In this document: positions 22,801 through 36,727 of the stretch, in pieces
Layout of the letters: each line of letters opens with the position of its first letter
How positions within the stretch are numbered: the first letter of the stretch is position 1
NCBI GenBank assembly: GCA_027604705.1
Contig: JADHYV010000018.1
Coordinates: 124,001-188,000, forward strand
Source: Allomyces arbusculus
Lineage: Eukaryota > Blastocladiomycota > Blastocladiomycetes > Blastocladiales > Blastocladiaceae
Reading direction: 5' to 3'
DNA: 64,000 nucleotides
The notes under the pieces: model-generated
The model's database searches: none
What the model was told of the DNA's origin: nothing
Seen by the model: only the letters and a program-made list of their open reading frames with translations
Program-made: the position numbers and the translations under genes

Positions 22801-25800
22801 AGCCCTATCGCACGCTGTGGGTCAGCGCGAGCGACTGGATGAAGTGGAAGGGTGCGTGGCTGCACGGGTCGTTTCTCGACCTCAACGCTGAGGAAGTCGA
22901 GCGCAACCTCATGGGCGCGTGGCGCGCCATGTTCAAGACGGTCAAGACGTTCAAGAACTCGCCCGGGTGCCTTGCCGTCGCGTCGCAACTCAAGGACGAA
23001 ATGGAAGAGTTCAAGCCATCGTTGCCGCTGATTCAGGCGTTCCGTAACCCAGGTATGCGCGACCGGCACTGGGAGCGGCTGTCAAACGATCTCGGAGTCG
23101 ACGTGTGCCCCAAGCCCGGCATGACGCTGTCGGATATCTTGAAGATGCGGCTCATGGACCGGCTCGAAATGATTTCCAAGGTGGCCGAAGAGGCCGGCAA
23201 GGAGTACTCGATCGAGGCTGCGCTCGACAAGATGGAGGGCGAGTGGCGCAGCGTGCAGCTCGAGGTCCTGCCCTACCGCGAGACGGGCACCTACATTATG
23301 AAGCTCGCCGACGAGGTGACGCGCTTGCTCGACGACCACATTGTCATGACGCAGAGCATGAACTTTTCGCCGTTCAAGAAGCCGTTTGCCGAGCGTATCA
23401 CCATGTGGGACAGCAAGCTGCGCGTCATGCAGGAGGTGCTCGAAGAGTGGGCCATGTGCCAACGACAATGGATGTACCTCGAGCCGATTTTCGGGTCGCA
23501 GGATATTGTCCGGCAACTTCCCACCGAGAGCAAGCGATTCTCGACCGTCGACAAGTCGTGGCGCAAGATCATGCAGAACGCATTTGCCAAGCCCAACGTG
23601 GTCGAGATTTGTGCCGACGCCAAGCTGCTCGACACGTTCCGCGAGTGCAACAAGCTGCTCGAAATGGTCTCCAAGGGCCTGTCGGCCTACCTCGAAAGCA
23701 AACGCGTCGCATTTCCGCGCTTCTTTTTCCTGTCCGACGACGAATTGCTGCAGATCTTGTCGCAGACGCGCGACCCGACGGCCGTGCAGCCGCATTTGCG
23801 CAAGGCGTTTGAAAACATGACGATGCTGCAGTTTGAGCCCGACGGCAAGATCACGGCGATGTACTCGGCCGACGGCGAGTGCGTGCAGTTTGACCAGCCG
23901 TTCTACCCGGCGGGCAACGTCGAGGAGTGGCTCATGCGCGTCGAGAATACGATGAAATCGTCGCTGCACGCCGTCCTGCGGCAAGCCATTATTGATTACC
24001 CGAACCGCAAGCGCGAGGAGTGGGTGCTCGATTGGCCCGGGCAGCTCGTGATTGCCGGGTCGCAGACTTACTTCACCAAGGAAGTGACTGAGGCGATTCG
24101 CGCGGGCAAGCTCACGGACATGTATGCCAAGCAACTCGCGGCACTCGACGGGCTGGTTGGGCTCGTGCGCGGCGAGCTCAGCGATATTGCCCGGCTCAGT
24201 ATCGGCGCGCTGATTGTGATTGACGTGCACGCGCGCGACGTTGTCCGGCAACTCATGGAGGCCAAGATTGAAAACGACAATGACTTCGAGTGGATCTCGC
24301 AGCTGCGGTACTATTGGGAAGACGACGACTTGCACATTCGCATCGTCAATGCGCACTTCAAGTACGGCTACGAGTACCTCGGCAACAATGGGCGGCTCGT
24401 CATCACGCAGCTCACCGATCGCTGTTACCTGACGCTCACGGGCGCGATGCATCTCGGCATGGGTGGGGCTCCTGCCGGCCCCGCCGGCACGGGCAAGACG
24501 GAGACGACTAAGGACTTGGCCAAAGCGCTCGCCAAGCAGTGCGTCGTTTTCAACTGCTCGGACCAGCTCGACTACTTGGCCATGGCCAAGTTCTTCAAGG
24601 GGCTCTCGTCGGCGGGCGCGTGGGCGTGCTTTGACGAGTTCAATCGCATCGACATTGAAGTGCTTTCTGTCATTGCGCAGCAAATCACGACGATTCAAAA
24701 GGCCGTGGCAGCGGGCATGACCAAGTTCGTGTTTGAAGGTGTCGAGTTGCGGCTCGACCCGACCAACGCCATCTTCATCACCATGAACCCGGGCTACGCG
24801 GGCCGGACGGAGCTGCCCGATAACCTCAAGGCCTTGTTCCGGCCCGTCGCCATGATGATCCCGGACTATGGCATGATTGGCGAAATCTCGCTCTTTTCGT
24901 TTGGGTTCTCGGACGCGAAAAAACTCGCGCAAAAGATGGTGGCCACGTTCAAGCTGTCGTCGGAGCAATTGTCGTCGCAAGACCACTACGATTTCGGTAT
25001 GCGTGCCGTCAAGACGGTCATTTCGGCCGCGGGCAATCTCAAGCGCGCGTATCCGACGGCGGGCGAAGACGTGCTGCTGCTGCGCGCGCTGTGCGACGTG
25101 AACGTGCCCAAGTTTTTGGCCGAGGACGTGCCGCTCTTTAACGGTATCATTTCCGATCTGTTCCCGGGGCTCGCGCAGCCCAAGGCCGACCATGCGACCC
25201 TCTTTGCCTCGCTCGAAAAGATTTGCGCCAAGCACCACTTGCTACCCGAAGAGTCGTTTTTGCAAAAGTGTCTGCAAATGTTTGACACGATCAACGTGCG
25301 GCACGGGATGATGTTGGTCGGTCCGACGGGCGGCGGCAAGACGAGCTGCTACCGCGTACTCAAGGAAGCGTTGCCGGACGCGGGCATTTGCCAAGTGCGC
25401 GTCAACTCGCTCAACCCCAAGAGCATCACCATGGGCCAGCTGTACGGCGAGTTTGACGAGCAGACGCATGAGTGGAGTGATGGGATCTTGTCGTGCATGG
25501 TGCGCGACGGCGCTGCCGACACGTCAGGCGACCGCAAGTGGTACATTTTCGATGGACCTGTTGACGCGGTCTGGATCGAGTCGATGAACACGGTGCTCGA
25601 CGATAACAAGAAGCTGTGCCTGACGAGCGGCGAAATTATCAAGCTGATCCCGACGCAAACGCTCATTTTCGAGGTCGACAATCTCGCGCACGCGTCGCCC
25701 GCGACCGTGTCGCGATGCGGCATGGTCTACATGGAGCCGGGTGCGCTCGGGCTGGCGCCGCTCGTCAAGAGCTGGCTCAAGCGCAAGGCCTTTCCGCAGC

Positions 25801-28800
25801 AGGGTGCTGACGCGGTCCTCGACCTCTTCACCAAGATTGGGTTCTCGGCCATCGAGTTTACGCGCAAGAACATCAAGGAGGCCGTGGCGACGACCGACGG
25901 CAATCTCGTGCAGAGTGCGTTGCGCCTTCTCGGCGCCTTGTTGAAAAAGCACGCGACCGAGGAGGACCCGAGCGCTGGGATCAAGCACCTCGACGCCTTC
26001 TTCTACTTTTCGCTCGTGTGGTCGGCCGGCGCCTCGTCGGACGGCGCGTCGCGGCACAAGTTTAGCACGTGGTTGCAGGAACAAGTTCTGACGCTGCCGC
26101 AGGACGGCATCTTGCACGACTACCGCTACGACGCCGAGAACCAGCGGTGGGCTAACTGGATGGCCGATATGAAGGGGCCGCAGCGCAATGGTATGATGGT
26201 CGCGACCATGGACACGATTCGGCACGATTATTTGCTCGACTTGCTGCTGCACAACGAGTGCCCTGTCCTGTGCACGGGTCCGACGGGTACCGGCAAAAGT
26301 GTCGCGATCACGGAAAAGATTATGAAGGGCATGGCCGAAAACTTTTCGCCGATCGTCGTCAATTTTTCGGCGCGCACGTCAGCCAACCAGTCGCAGGACT
26401 TGCTCGACAGCAAGGTGGAGAAGCGCCGCAAGGGTACGGTGGTTTGCTGCTCGATCCCTGAAGCCATTTGAACTCACTATTCGCTTTCATTCCCTCCAGG
26501 TGTCTACGGCCCGCCCTTGGGCAAGAAGCTCGTCATTTTCATCGACGACCTCAACATGCCGCAAATGGAGGTGACGGGCGCGCAACCGCCGATCGAGCTC
26601 CTCCGACAATGGATGGACTACGGCGGCTGGTACGACCGCAAGCAGGTCGGCAAGTTCATGGAGATTGTCGACATTGTCTTTGTCGCGGCCATGGGCCCAC
26701 CGGGCGGTGGCCGCAACCCGATTACGCAACGGCTTACGCGGCACTTCAACCTGCTCAGTTTTGTCGAAATGGACGACATGAGTCTGCGGCACATTTTCAA
26801 GACGATTTTGGGTACGGTCACGGACCAGCGCACCGAGTGGGGCCCGGACCTGTGCGGCAAGCTCGTTGACGGCAGCATTCACGTCTACAACACGCTGCGG
26901 CAAGAACTTCTGCCGACGCCGTCCAAGTCGCATTACACGTACAACTTGCGCGACTTGTCGAAAGTGTTCCAGGGCATGCTCATGGCTGAGACGCGCAGCA
27001 TCGAGACGGCCAACGACTTCATTCTGCTGTGGGTGCACGAGAGTCAGCGTGTGTTTTCGGATCGACTCGTCGACGCGACCGATAAGGGCTGGTTCACAAC
27101 CCTGCTCAAGAAAACGATGATTTCGACGCTCGGGGTTCCGTGGGAAGAGGTCGTGCACGTCGAGCCAGCCCTGTACGGCGACTACATGACGCCGGGCGCC
27201 GACCCCAAGCACTATGTGCAGGTCAAGGACTTAAAAAAGGTCGTCAAGCTCACCGAAGAGTATCTCGAGGACTACAACAACCAAGTGAGCAAGCCCATGA
27301 AGCTCGTCATGTTCCTCGACGCGATCGAGCACGTGTCGCGCATCTGCCGCATCTTGCGCCAGCCCAAGGGCAACGCACTGCTGCTCGGTGTCGGTGGCAG
27401 CGGCCGGCAAAGTCTGGCGCGGCTTGCGTGCCACATGGAAGAGTACGAGTGCTTTCAGGTCGAGATCTCCAAGAACTACGGGCAAAACGAGTGGAAGGAG
27501 GACCTGAAAAAGGTGCTGTTCCGTGCGGGCATCGACGCCAAGCAGACCGTCTTCCTCTACTGCGATACACAAGTCTTCCAAGAGAGCTGTGTCGAGGACG
27601 TCAACAACTTGCTCAACTCGGGCGATGTGCCCAACTTGTACACGAACGACGACCTCGACCGCATCTACAATGCGATTCGCCCGATTGCGCAGGACGCGGG
27701 CTTGATACCGACTAAGGAAAACATGTTCAGCATGTACTTGAACCGCGTGCGCGAAAACCTGCATCTCGTGTTTTGCATGTCGCCGATTGGTGACGCCTTC
27801 CGCAACCGGCTGCGCATGTTCCCATCGCTCGTCAACTGCTGTACGATTGACTGGTTCAGCATGTGGCCCGAAGAGGCGCTGCGGTCGGTCGCTGCGAACT
27901 CGGTTGCAGGTACACTTTGTTCTCTCTGCCGGCATATCGCGTTTCTCTTGTGCTAATTGTACTCTTTTCCCCTCGTGATTCAAACCAACAGAGGTCTCGG
28001 ATCTCGGCACCGAGCAGGTTCTCGAGGGCATCGTGACGCTGTGCGTAGTCATGCATGAGTCGGTGCGCGACAAGTGCCTCGAGTTCCGGCAGCAACTTGG
28101 CCGCAACAACTACATTACGCCCACATCGTACCTCGAGCTGCTCGGCCTCTACAAGAAGCTGCTCGACAAGAAGCGCAGCGAGATCCAGGCGCTGCGCAAG
28201 CGCACAGCAACGGGGCTCGACAAGTTGCTCAACGCGACTAAGGAGGTGCAGGTGCTGCAAGAAGAGCTCGAGGCCATGCAGCCCATGCTGATCCAGACGT
28301 CGCAGGAGACCGAGTACGCCATGAAAAAGATTGCCGCCGACAAGATCAAGGCCGAGGAGATTCGTGAGATTGTGCAGCGCGAGGAGGCCGAGGCGTCGAA
28401 AAAGGCCGACGAGACCAAGAGTATTGCCGACGACGCGCAGCGCGATCTCGACGAGGCGTTGCCGGCGCTCGCAGCAGCGCTGGAATCGCTCAACAGTTTG
28501 TCCAAAAACGACGTGATTGAAGTGCGCAGTATGCAGCGCCCGCCCGAGGGCGTCAAGCTCGTCATGGAGGCCGTGTGCATCATGAAGGGGCTCAAGCCGA
28601 AAAAAGTGGATGGCGACAAGCCCGGCAAGAAGGTTGACGACTACTGGGAAGTCGGCAAGTCGATGCTCTCGGAGCCGGCCAAGTTCCTCGACTCGCTCAT
28701 GACGTTTGACAAGGACAACATCCCCGAGACCGTCATCACCAAGATCAAGCCGTACATTGACAACCCAGACTTTGCCGTCGAGGTCATCAGCAAGGTCAGT

Positions 28801-31800
28801 AAAGCGGCCACGTCGATTTGCGCATGGGTGCGCGCCATGGAAAAGTACTATTGGGTGTCGCGGTCGATTGAGCCCAAACGCGCGCGGCTCAAGGAGGCGC
28901 AAGACTCGCTCGAAGTCACGCTCAAGACCGTCGCCGAGCTGCGCCAAAAGCTCAAGGAGGCCGAGGTCAACATCAACGAAATGGAAAAGAAGTACCTCGA
29001 GTCGGTCGCCAAAAAGGAGGAGCTCGGGCGCAAAGTTGCCGAGTGCAACGTCAAGCTTGGGCGCGCCGGCAAGCTCATTTCCGGGCTCAGTAGCGAGCGC
29101 GTCCGGTGGTCGGCCTCGGTCGAGCAGTTTGACCAGCAGCTGCAGAATATCGTCGGCGACGTGCTCTTGTGTGCTGGCACGATTGCCTACTTAGGGCCGT
29201 TCACGACCGAGTACCGGCAGAGCCTGCTCAAGGAATGGTCGTTGTGTCTCGGTAAGCTCGGGATTCCGCACTCACCAAGCACGTCGCTCATGGAAGTGCT
29301 CGGCGAGCCGGCCATGGTGCGCGCGTGGGAGCTAGCGGGCTTGCCTAAGGACTCGCTTTCGCGCGAGAACGCGCTCATTTCGTTCAACTCGCGGCGGTGG
29401 TCGTTGTTCATCGACCCGCAGGGCCAGGCCAACAAGTGGATTCGCAACATGGAAAAGGACAATGCGCTCGACATCATCAAGCTCAGCGACCGCGATTACC
29501 TGCGTACGCTCGAGAACAGTATCAGGTTCGGCAAGCCGTGTCTGCTCGAGAATGTTGAGGAAAAGCTCGACGCGGCGCTCGAGCCGGTCTTGCTGCGGCA
29601 AACGTTCAAGCAAAACGGCAACACGGTCATCAAACTCGGCGACAATGTCTTGCCTTACCATCCCGACTTCAAGCTCTACATAACGACCAAACTGCCCAAC
29701 CCGCATTACTCGCCCGAAATCTCGGCAATTGTGACGCTACTTAACTTTACGCTGGCCGCGTCGGGGCTCGAGGACCAGCTGCTCGCTATTGTCGTGGCGA
29801 ACGAGCGGCCCGATCTCGAAGAGGCCAAGAACCAGCTCATGACGAGCAACGCGCAAATGAAAAAGGAACTGCAGGAAATCGAGGACAAGATTCTGTATCT
29901 GCTCTCGTCGGTGCAGGGCAGTCCCGTCGACGACGAGCGGCTGATTGACACGCTGGCCGCGTCCAAGCTCACGTCGTCCGAAATCACGGCCAAGGTCGCA
30001 CAGGCCGAAATCACGGAAAAGGACATTGATACGACTCGGTCTGGCTATGTGCCCGTTGCGATCCGCACACGCATCTTATTCTTCTGCATCACGGAAATGT
30101 CGCGCATCGACCCGATGTACCAGTACTCGCTCGGGTGGTTCATGAACATTTTCTCGTCGGCGCTGCGGCTCTCGGAAAAGTCGCAAGACTTGGAGCAGCG
30201 GCTCGCCAACATCATTGACTACTTCACGTTCTCGCTCTATTCGAACGTGTGCCGCAGTCTGTTTGAGCGCCACAAGTTGCTCTTCTCGTTTCTACTGTCG
30301 GTCCGGATTTTGCTCAACGAGAACCGCATCAACATTGACGACTTCAAGTATTTGATCACGGGCAGTGCGCCAGCGTCAACGGGCGGAGGTGGTGGTGGCG
30401 GCGGCGGCGGTGCGGCCTCAACGGAGCGTGCGCTGCCCAATCCAGCCAAGGACTGGCTCACGGAAATGGCGTGGACCGACGTGCAGACGCTCAGCAAACT
30501 CGATGCGTTCAACGGACTTGCCGAAGAGTTTTGCCTGTCGCCCAATGAGTTTCGGCGCATTTTCGACAGCCCAACTCCGCACAAGGAACCGTTGTGCGGC
30601 GAGTGGGACGCGCGACTTGACACGTTCCAGAAACTGTGCTTGTACCGGTGCCTGTGCGCGGACCGCATGGTTGCTGGGATCCAGGACTTTGTCGGCAAGA
30701 CGCTCGGCGACCGTTTCATTGAGCCGCAAACGTCCGACTTTTCGGCCATTTACAAGGAAAGTACGCCGTGGACGCCGCTCATCTTTGTCTTGTCGCCTGG
30801 TGCCGATCCGGCCAACAACCTCTACCGCTTTGCCGAGGACATGAAGTTTAGCAAGAAACTGCTGTCCGTGTCGCTCGGCCAAGGTCAAGGCCCACGCGCA
30901 GAGGCGCTGCTGCGCGAGGGCATGGAAAAGGGCCTGTGGATTTTGTTGCAAAACTGCCACTTGGCGCCGTCGTGGATGCCGACGCTCGATAAACTCGTCG
31001 ACGCGATCACGCCCGACAAGGTCCACCGCGATTTCCGGCTGTGGTTGACGAGTATGCCGACTCCCAAGTTCCCCGTGTCGATTCTGCAAAACGGTGTTAA
31101 GCTCACGATCGAGCCGCCCAACGGGATCAAGGCCAATTTGCTGCGCACCTACGCGTCGTTCAACGACGACTTCGTTGAGGACTGCACCAAGAGCAGCGAG
31201 TGGAAGAAGCTGCTGTTTGCGCTGTCACTCTTCCACGCGATTGTGCAGGAGCGGCGCAAGTTTGGGCCGCTCGGGTGGAACATCCCATACGAGTTTACCG
31301 ACGGTGACAACCGCATCTGCATTCGGCAGCTGAAAATGTTCCTCGACGAGTACAAGGAGATTCCGTTCAAGGTGCTCAATTACACGGTCGGCCACATCAA
31401 CTATGGCGGGCGTGTCACCGACGACTGGGACCGCCGGCTCATCATGAGCATTCTCGCCGACTATTACACGCCGCTCGCGCTCGAGGACAACTACAAGTTT
31501 TCGCCCACGTGCGACGTGTACTACACGCTGCCAACGACCAACTTGAACGGGTACCGTGCCTACATCAAGGCCTTGCCGCTCAACGAGCCGACGGATATTT
31601 TCTGCATGCACAGTAACGCCAACATTACGTTTGCGCAAAAGGAGACGTTTACGCTTTTCGAAACGCTCACGACGCTCATGCCGCGCGCCGGTGGCGGCAA
31701 GGCCGGGACCAGTCGCGAAGAGCAGCTGATTGGCGTGTGCGAGTCGATTGTGACGCGCGTGGCGCGGCCCTTGGACCTCGACAGCATCATGCATAAGTAC

Positions 31801-32562
31801 CCGACCGACTATAAGGAATCCATGTCGACGGTGCTCGTACAGGAAGTGGTGCGGTACAACCGCGTGCTCAAGCTGGTGCACGCGTCGCTGCAGGACTTGA
31901 TCAAGGCGCTCAAGGGGGTGGTGGTCATGTCGGAGCAGCTCGACGCCATGGCCAACAGCATGTCGATCAACCAAGTGCCCGTCATGTGGTCGACGCGCGC
32001 CTACCCGTCGCTCAAGCCGCTGAGCTCGTGGGTCACGGACTTGGTCGCCCGTATCGACTTTTTGCAGCAGTGGATCGATCACGGAATCCCAAAGGTGTTC
32101 TGGATCTCGGGACTCTATTTCCCGCAGGCTTTTCTCACGGGCACGCTGCAAAACTTTGCGCGCAAGTATGCGATCCCGATCGACACACTGCAGTTTAGCT
32201 TCCACGTGCGCAACGAGCGGTGGGAAAGCATCACAGAGCGGCCTGACGACGGGTGCTACATTCGCGGCTTGCTGCTCGAGGGCGCGCGGTGGGACATGGG
32301 CGCGGGCGTGCTCGCCGAGTCACGACCCAAGGAACTCTACACAGACATGGCCGTCATGTGGTTGTTACCCGTACAGCATCGCAAGAAGCCGAGCGAGGGC
32401 ATCTACGACTGTCCCGTCTACAAGACGCTCACGCGCGCGGGCACGCTCTCAACCACGGGCCACTCGACCAATTACGTGCTCACGATTGAGCTGCCGTCGG
32501 CGCACAGGCCGTCGCACTGGATCAAGCGCGGCGTTGCGCTCGTTTGTTCTGGCAACTGGTAA
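19842..32562 (+). CDS. Axonemal inner-arm dynein heavy chain (single-headed, DNAH3/7/12 type)
   Basis: Exons 19842..20370, 20441..20756, 20823..20916, 20985..26433, 26500..27909, 27992..32562 give 4,122 residues, in phase throughout. This motor slides doublet microtubules in the flagellum. The order is complete: N-terminal tail and linker, AAA1 with GPAGTGKT at about residue 1478, AAA2 with GPTGGGKT at 1759, AAA3 with GPTGTGKS at 2078, AAA4 with GVGGSGRQS at 2426, a stalk coiled coil from about 2670 with the microtubule-binding tip near 2770-2890, then AAA5-AAA6 and the C-terminal domain ending CSGNW. Length and sequence (CFDEFNRIDIEVLSV, LFNGIISDLFPG) match short inner-arm chains; human DNAH3 is about 4,116. 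A glycine run near 30390 is inserted before AAA6. I see no break. Confidence 0.95.
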
Positions 32563-33117
32563 GGGACTGGAAGGGAGCAGACTGTCGGGCGACGTATTTA
32601 TTGAATTGAAATGAATTGGGAGTACATGAGCCTTTTGAGACTGGTTTGCAAGTTCCGGCACGCATCAGCCTACTAGGGCGATCCGAGAGCGAATCAGTTG
32701 CTGTCGTTGAACCGTCTCGAAACGCTCTACTGACTTGCGCATGTGCCAACAGTGCGGTGTGTCCGCTCGCGTTTGGCATTGTACCTGGCCAAGTATTTAC
32801 ATGCGCGCATTGACAGGTCGCGTCTCCCACCCATGTCTCCTGACTGATCACCACATCGCGGCCTCGGCAAGCTCCTCCTCCCCTCTTTCTCCTTGCACCT
32901 CAGCTTTCTCTCTCTCGCGCGCTCTCTCTCTCTTTCTCTCCCTCCCTCTCTCTCTCTCCCCTCACCCACTTCCCTTCGCTCTCGACCTGCGCGACTTGCT
33001 GCATTCCCCTCCCGCTCGCTTTGCCCTCCTTCCCGGCTCCCGTCGCACCCTCTATAGACCCGAATAGACGGGCACCGACCGCAGCACTAGACACGCGACA
33101 CGGCCTACCCAGCCGGC
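32563..33117. promoter_or_regulatory. Intergenic region with a pyrimidine-rich stretch before the prominin-like gene
   Basis: These 555 bases separate the dynein stop from the next ATG. From about 32878 to 32975 the + strand is almost all C and T (CTCTCT runs), a composition often seen in core promoters of filamentous and early fungi. I place the promoter of the prominin-like gene here by inference. No gene is visible. Confidence 0.45.
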
Positions 33118-36100
33118 ATGCCGTCGACTCCACTCGTACCCGGCGGACGTCGCCGGGCAGCGTCTGTTCTTGCGAGAACCGCGCCGGCCGCGCTCGCCGT
33201 TCTGGCTCTCCACTTCGCATCTTCGCTTGGCTCACCCCTCTCCAAACTGCCACCATTCCCCGCAATTCTTGCCGAAGACGCGTCTCTTTCTTCCGGACGC
33301 CCCATCTCCGTCGACGCTGATCACGCAGTCATTCGCGGCGCGCGCTCGGTGGCCGACTTCAATGCATTCCTCGCAACGACCTTTGCTGCACCGACCGTTG
33401 CAGGCGGAATTGACGTCCTCGGCGCGCTGTTCCTCAACAATGCCATTTGGCCGCGCCCGCAGCGCAACGTCGACCAGTACATGCAGCTCTACCAGGGCAT
33501 GTCGGGTATGACGCAGGGCGGGCTGAATGTCGGCACTATCGTCACGACGCTGCAGGCCAACGGCGCGGTACGAATTTCGTCGCTTCCGGGGAGCGGATCC
33601 CGAATTTCGAACTGATTGCGACTCTTCGCGCGCGGACCAATTTAGCTCGGCCTCGTCATTTTCATCGTCACCATGTTCCTGTTCTTTATCGCGAGCCTGT
33701 TCCTGTGCGTGTGCTTCCCATGCTGCCGCGCGTGCCGTCGGTGTGGCGGCCGCGGTCCGCGCCAAGGCGGGTACAGCAAGTGCCGCATCATTTGGACGAG
33801 CGTTTTGCTTCTGGTCCAGCTCACGGTACTGCTCTACGCGGGCGCGACGGGCATCATGGCGTCGCAGGCGTTCAATACGGCCATCACCGAGACCAAGGCC
33901 GCGACAACGGGCCTTTTGACGACGGCGAGCGCCTACATTGCCGGGATACCGACGACCGTCAACACGATGGCCAACACGATCGACTCGGCCGTCACGTCGC
34001 TGCAGTCGGGCGTCTCGACGCTGCCGATTGACGCGCAAGTGATTCGGCCGACGATTGCGCGGCCGTTTGGCGCGTTCCAGTCAGCCCTCGATGCGCTCGC
34101 CAACAATGTCACGATTGCGACGATGAGCACGTCCACCATTCAGCAGCTCGTTGCGACGACGCAGGCCGGCCGGCCGTCGTTGAGCTCGGCGCTCACCGAT
34201 TTACAGGGCAACGTGACGGCGCTCAACAGTATTACGATTGATGGGTCGTCGTACTCGCTCAACAACCCGCCTAGTGGGACCGCGCTCGACCCGGCCAGCA
34301 TTCCGGACCTGAGCTCGCTGCCGTCGCTGTCCTCGCTCGCGTCGTCGCTCTCGGGTCTGCCCAATGTCGCAACGCTCGCGAGCACGTCACGGACGACCTA
34401 CTCGGGCCTCGTTTCGACATTGTCAACGACTTTCTCGAACCAAATCAACACCATGATCCCGCCCGGGTCCGCGAGTCAGCCGCTGCGCAGTATCAGCAGC
34501 AGTTTGTCGCCGCAGATCCAACCGATGCAGACGTCGATTGTTTCGATTGAGGGCCAAGTCGCTGCGGGGTTCCAAGACGTCACGACGTACAATAACATCC
34601 GCAACGACGTGACCAAGGCCTACTTGAGTCTGCTGCTCGTATTCTTTGCAATTGGAATCATTGGAGTCGTGCTGCAGAAGCGCAAGTGCATGTTCTTGTG
34701 CGTACAGAGTTGACGCTGTTTTCGCCCACTAGTTTCAACACCTGACCCGCCCTGCTGTCTCGTAGGTTGATGCCGGTGTTCCTGCTCGGCTGCTTCCTCG
34801 CGTGGCCGCAGGCGATTGTCTACTTCATGCTTGGCATCCCGATCAATGAGCTCTGCTACTCGCGGTCGGCGCTGCTAAGCTCCACCTACACGGTCGGTAA
34901 CCTGCAAGTGACGCCGCTGACGGTGCTCAACTCGTGCCAGCAAGGCGGCAACCTGCTGAACGTGGCGCTGACGAGCGGCAACTCGGGCACGACCTTGCTT
35001 GCGGCGATTGGGCAAGCAAGTCTCGCGTCGAACCTGGCGAGCACCGACGCCTTCAAGCAAACGATTGGCGTTGATACGACCGCGCTCAACACCACGCTGC
35101 AGACAGCTTTTGCCGTCGGGTTCCCGAACACGACCGCAGCGACGCAGGCGATTCAGTCCATGTCGATGCCGCCGGCAAGCACGCTCAATGCCTACACGGC
35201 CGTCCCGACAGCGCCGTTTTCGCAGCTCACGCAGTTCAAGACCGACGTGACGACGTTTGCCGCGTCGCTGACGCCCGAGTCGATCAGCAATTCGTTCACC
35301 GAATCTGGGCTCACAACCAAGCTCAATAATTTCAACAGCGCCGCGGTCGCGGGTAACAGCGGGTGGATCGCGTGGACTTACACGGACATTGTCAACCAGT
35401 TTGTTGTGGGCGGGGCCTCATTCTCGGTACGCTTGCTTTTTTGGTTCTGTCCCTGTTCTCTTCGGGATGGGGGCTCATTCGACGATGCACATGTCCGCTC
35501 TCTAGGCCGCCACGCACGTGACCAACAGCAACAGCAACCCGCAAAACGTCAACATTGACACGGCCTTCAACAACCTCTACCCGGACGTGCGGTACAAGTA
35601 CAATGCGCTGCTCGCAATCCAGGCCAAGACGGCCGACTGCACGGCGATCAAGGACCGCGCGTCGGCGCTGATCCTGTCGCTGCACGAGAACCTGGCGGGC
35701 ATTGTCTCGAACGCAACGGCGCTGCAGACGGCACTGCCCAACTTCTCGACGAGCGCCGTGGATCTCAACGCCGCTTCGATTTCGTTAAACGCAGCATTGC
35801 CGGCATTCACGAGCGCGCTTGCGACGCTGGTTATCAACTGGTTTGACGCATCAATTGCGAGCCTGCGTACGGCGCTTGTCAGTGTGATTGCGACGGGCAC
35901 GGCGTGCGGCGCGGTCGCGGATAGTGTCATGACCACAGTGCACACGACGTGCACGACGACGCTGTACGTATCTCGCGAGTCGCGGCGCGCACACGCTCAT
36001 GGTGTCGTGAGCTGACCTGCCACATTCTCCACCATGTAGGGGCGCCATCAACGGCAGCTGGATGGCGATCTGGTTGATTGGGACCGTACTCTTCTCGGCG

Positions 36101-36334
36101 TTTGGCAACGTCGTGCAGGCCTCACTCAGGCTGACCGGGTGGCGCAAGCGGCGGATTGCGCCGCTGCCTGGGTCCGGGTCGTTTGGCGCGTCGTCGGGAT
36201 TCGCGGCCGCACCGACGGGGTCTGGCACCAAGCTGCCGCCGCTCATGGCGGTCAGCAGCAAGCCCACGGGCAAGAAGGGCGGGATCGTCGATCAGGCGAC
36301 GCGGCCGACGGTGCTCAAGACGGGACAAATGTAG
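33118..36334 (+). CDS. Prominin-like five-span membrane glycoprotein
   Basis: Exons 33118..33567, 33646..34697, 34766..35426, 35506..35963, 36040..36334 give 971 residues in phase. The topology is that of prominins. There is an N-terminal signal region (APAALAVLALHFASS) and a first extracellular part. TM1 (IFIVTMFLFFIASLFLCVC) is followed at once by a Cys-rich cytoplasmic patch CFPCCRACRRCGG. TM2 comes next, then a loop of about 250 residues rich in coiled, Ser/Thr-rich helices. TM3 and TM4 are joined by a short KRKC turn, a second large loop follows with paired cysteines, and TM5 (WLIGTVLFSAFGNVVQASL) is followed by a short tail. Animal prominins bind cholesterol in membrane protrusions and cilia. 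The family call rests on architecture plus the Cys patch; direct sequence identity would be low. Confidence 0.6.
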
Positions 36335-36727
36335 CAAGGGCTAGGACTGGTCGGACTGGTCGGGACTGGGACACGAGCAACTTGATGGCAACATGTATAA
36401 TAGACCGAGGTCCGCCAATTACCCCTTGCGGGTTGGCATACATATCAGAATCCCCCTCTCTCAACTCGACACAAGGGGCCATGCTCGCCTGCCGCCAAGG
36501 CCGACTCGCTCGCCTCGCGTCACCAGGCTGAGTTTGACGAGAAAAGAGAGGGTGGTTGAGTGGGTGGGGTGGGAAAGGGTCGCGCAGCGAAGAGGAAAGG
36601 AAAACCAAAGGACGACAACGGCAAACAAAGACGACGAAACAGCCCAATTGCTGCGCGCATCACGCCGCTCCACCACCCCTACCGCCAGCGTCGACCTGTA
36701 GCTCACCGCCTGCAACGGGCAAGCCGA
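36335..36727. other. Intergenic region
   Basis: These 393 bases follow the prominin-like gene. No gene or RNA is visible. The decayed nuclease begins beyond it. Confidence 0.45.

Noticed and set aside
23082-25238. A 718-codon open frame antisense to the dynein gene, with several similar antisense frames elsewhere
   Set aside because: GC-rich codon use on the coding strand leaves the opposite strand free of stops. The antisense translation is Arg/Val/His/Leu-rich without domains, and the + strand product is certain.
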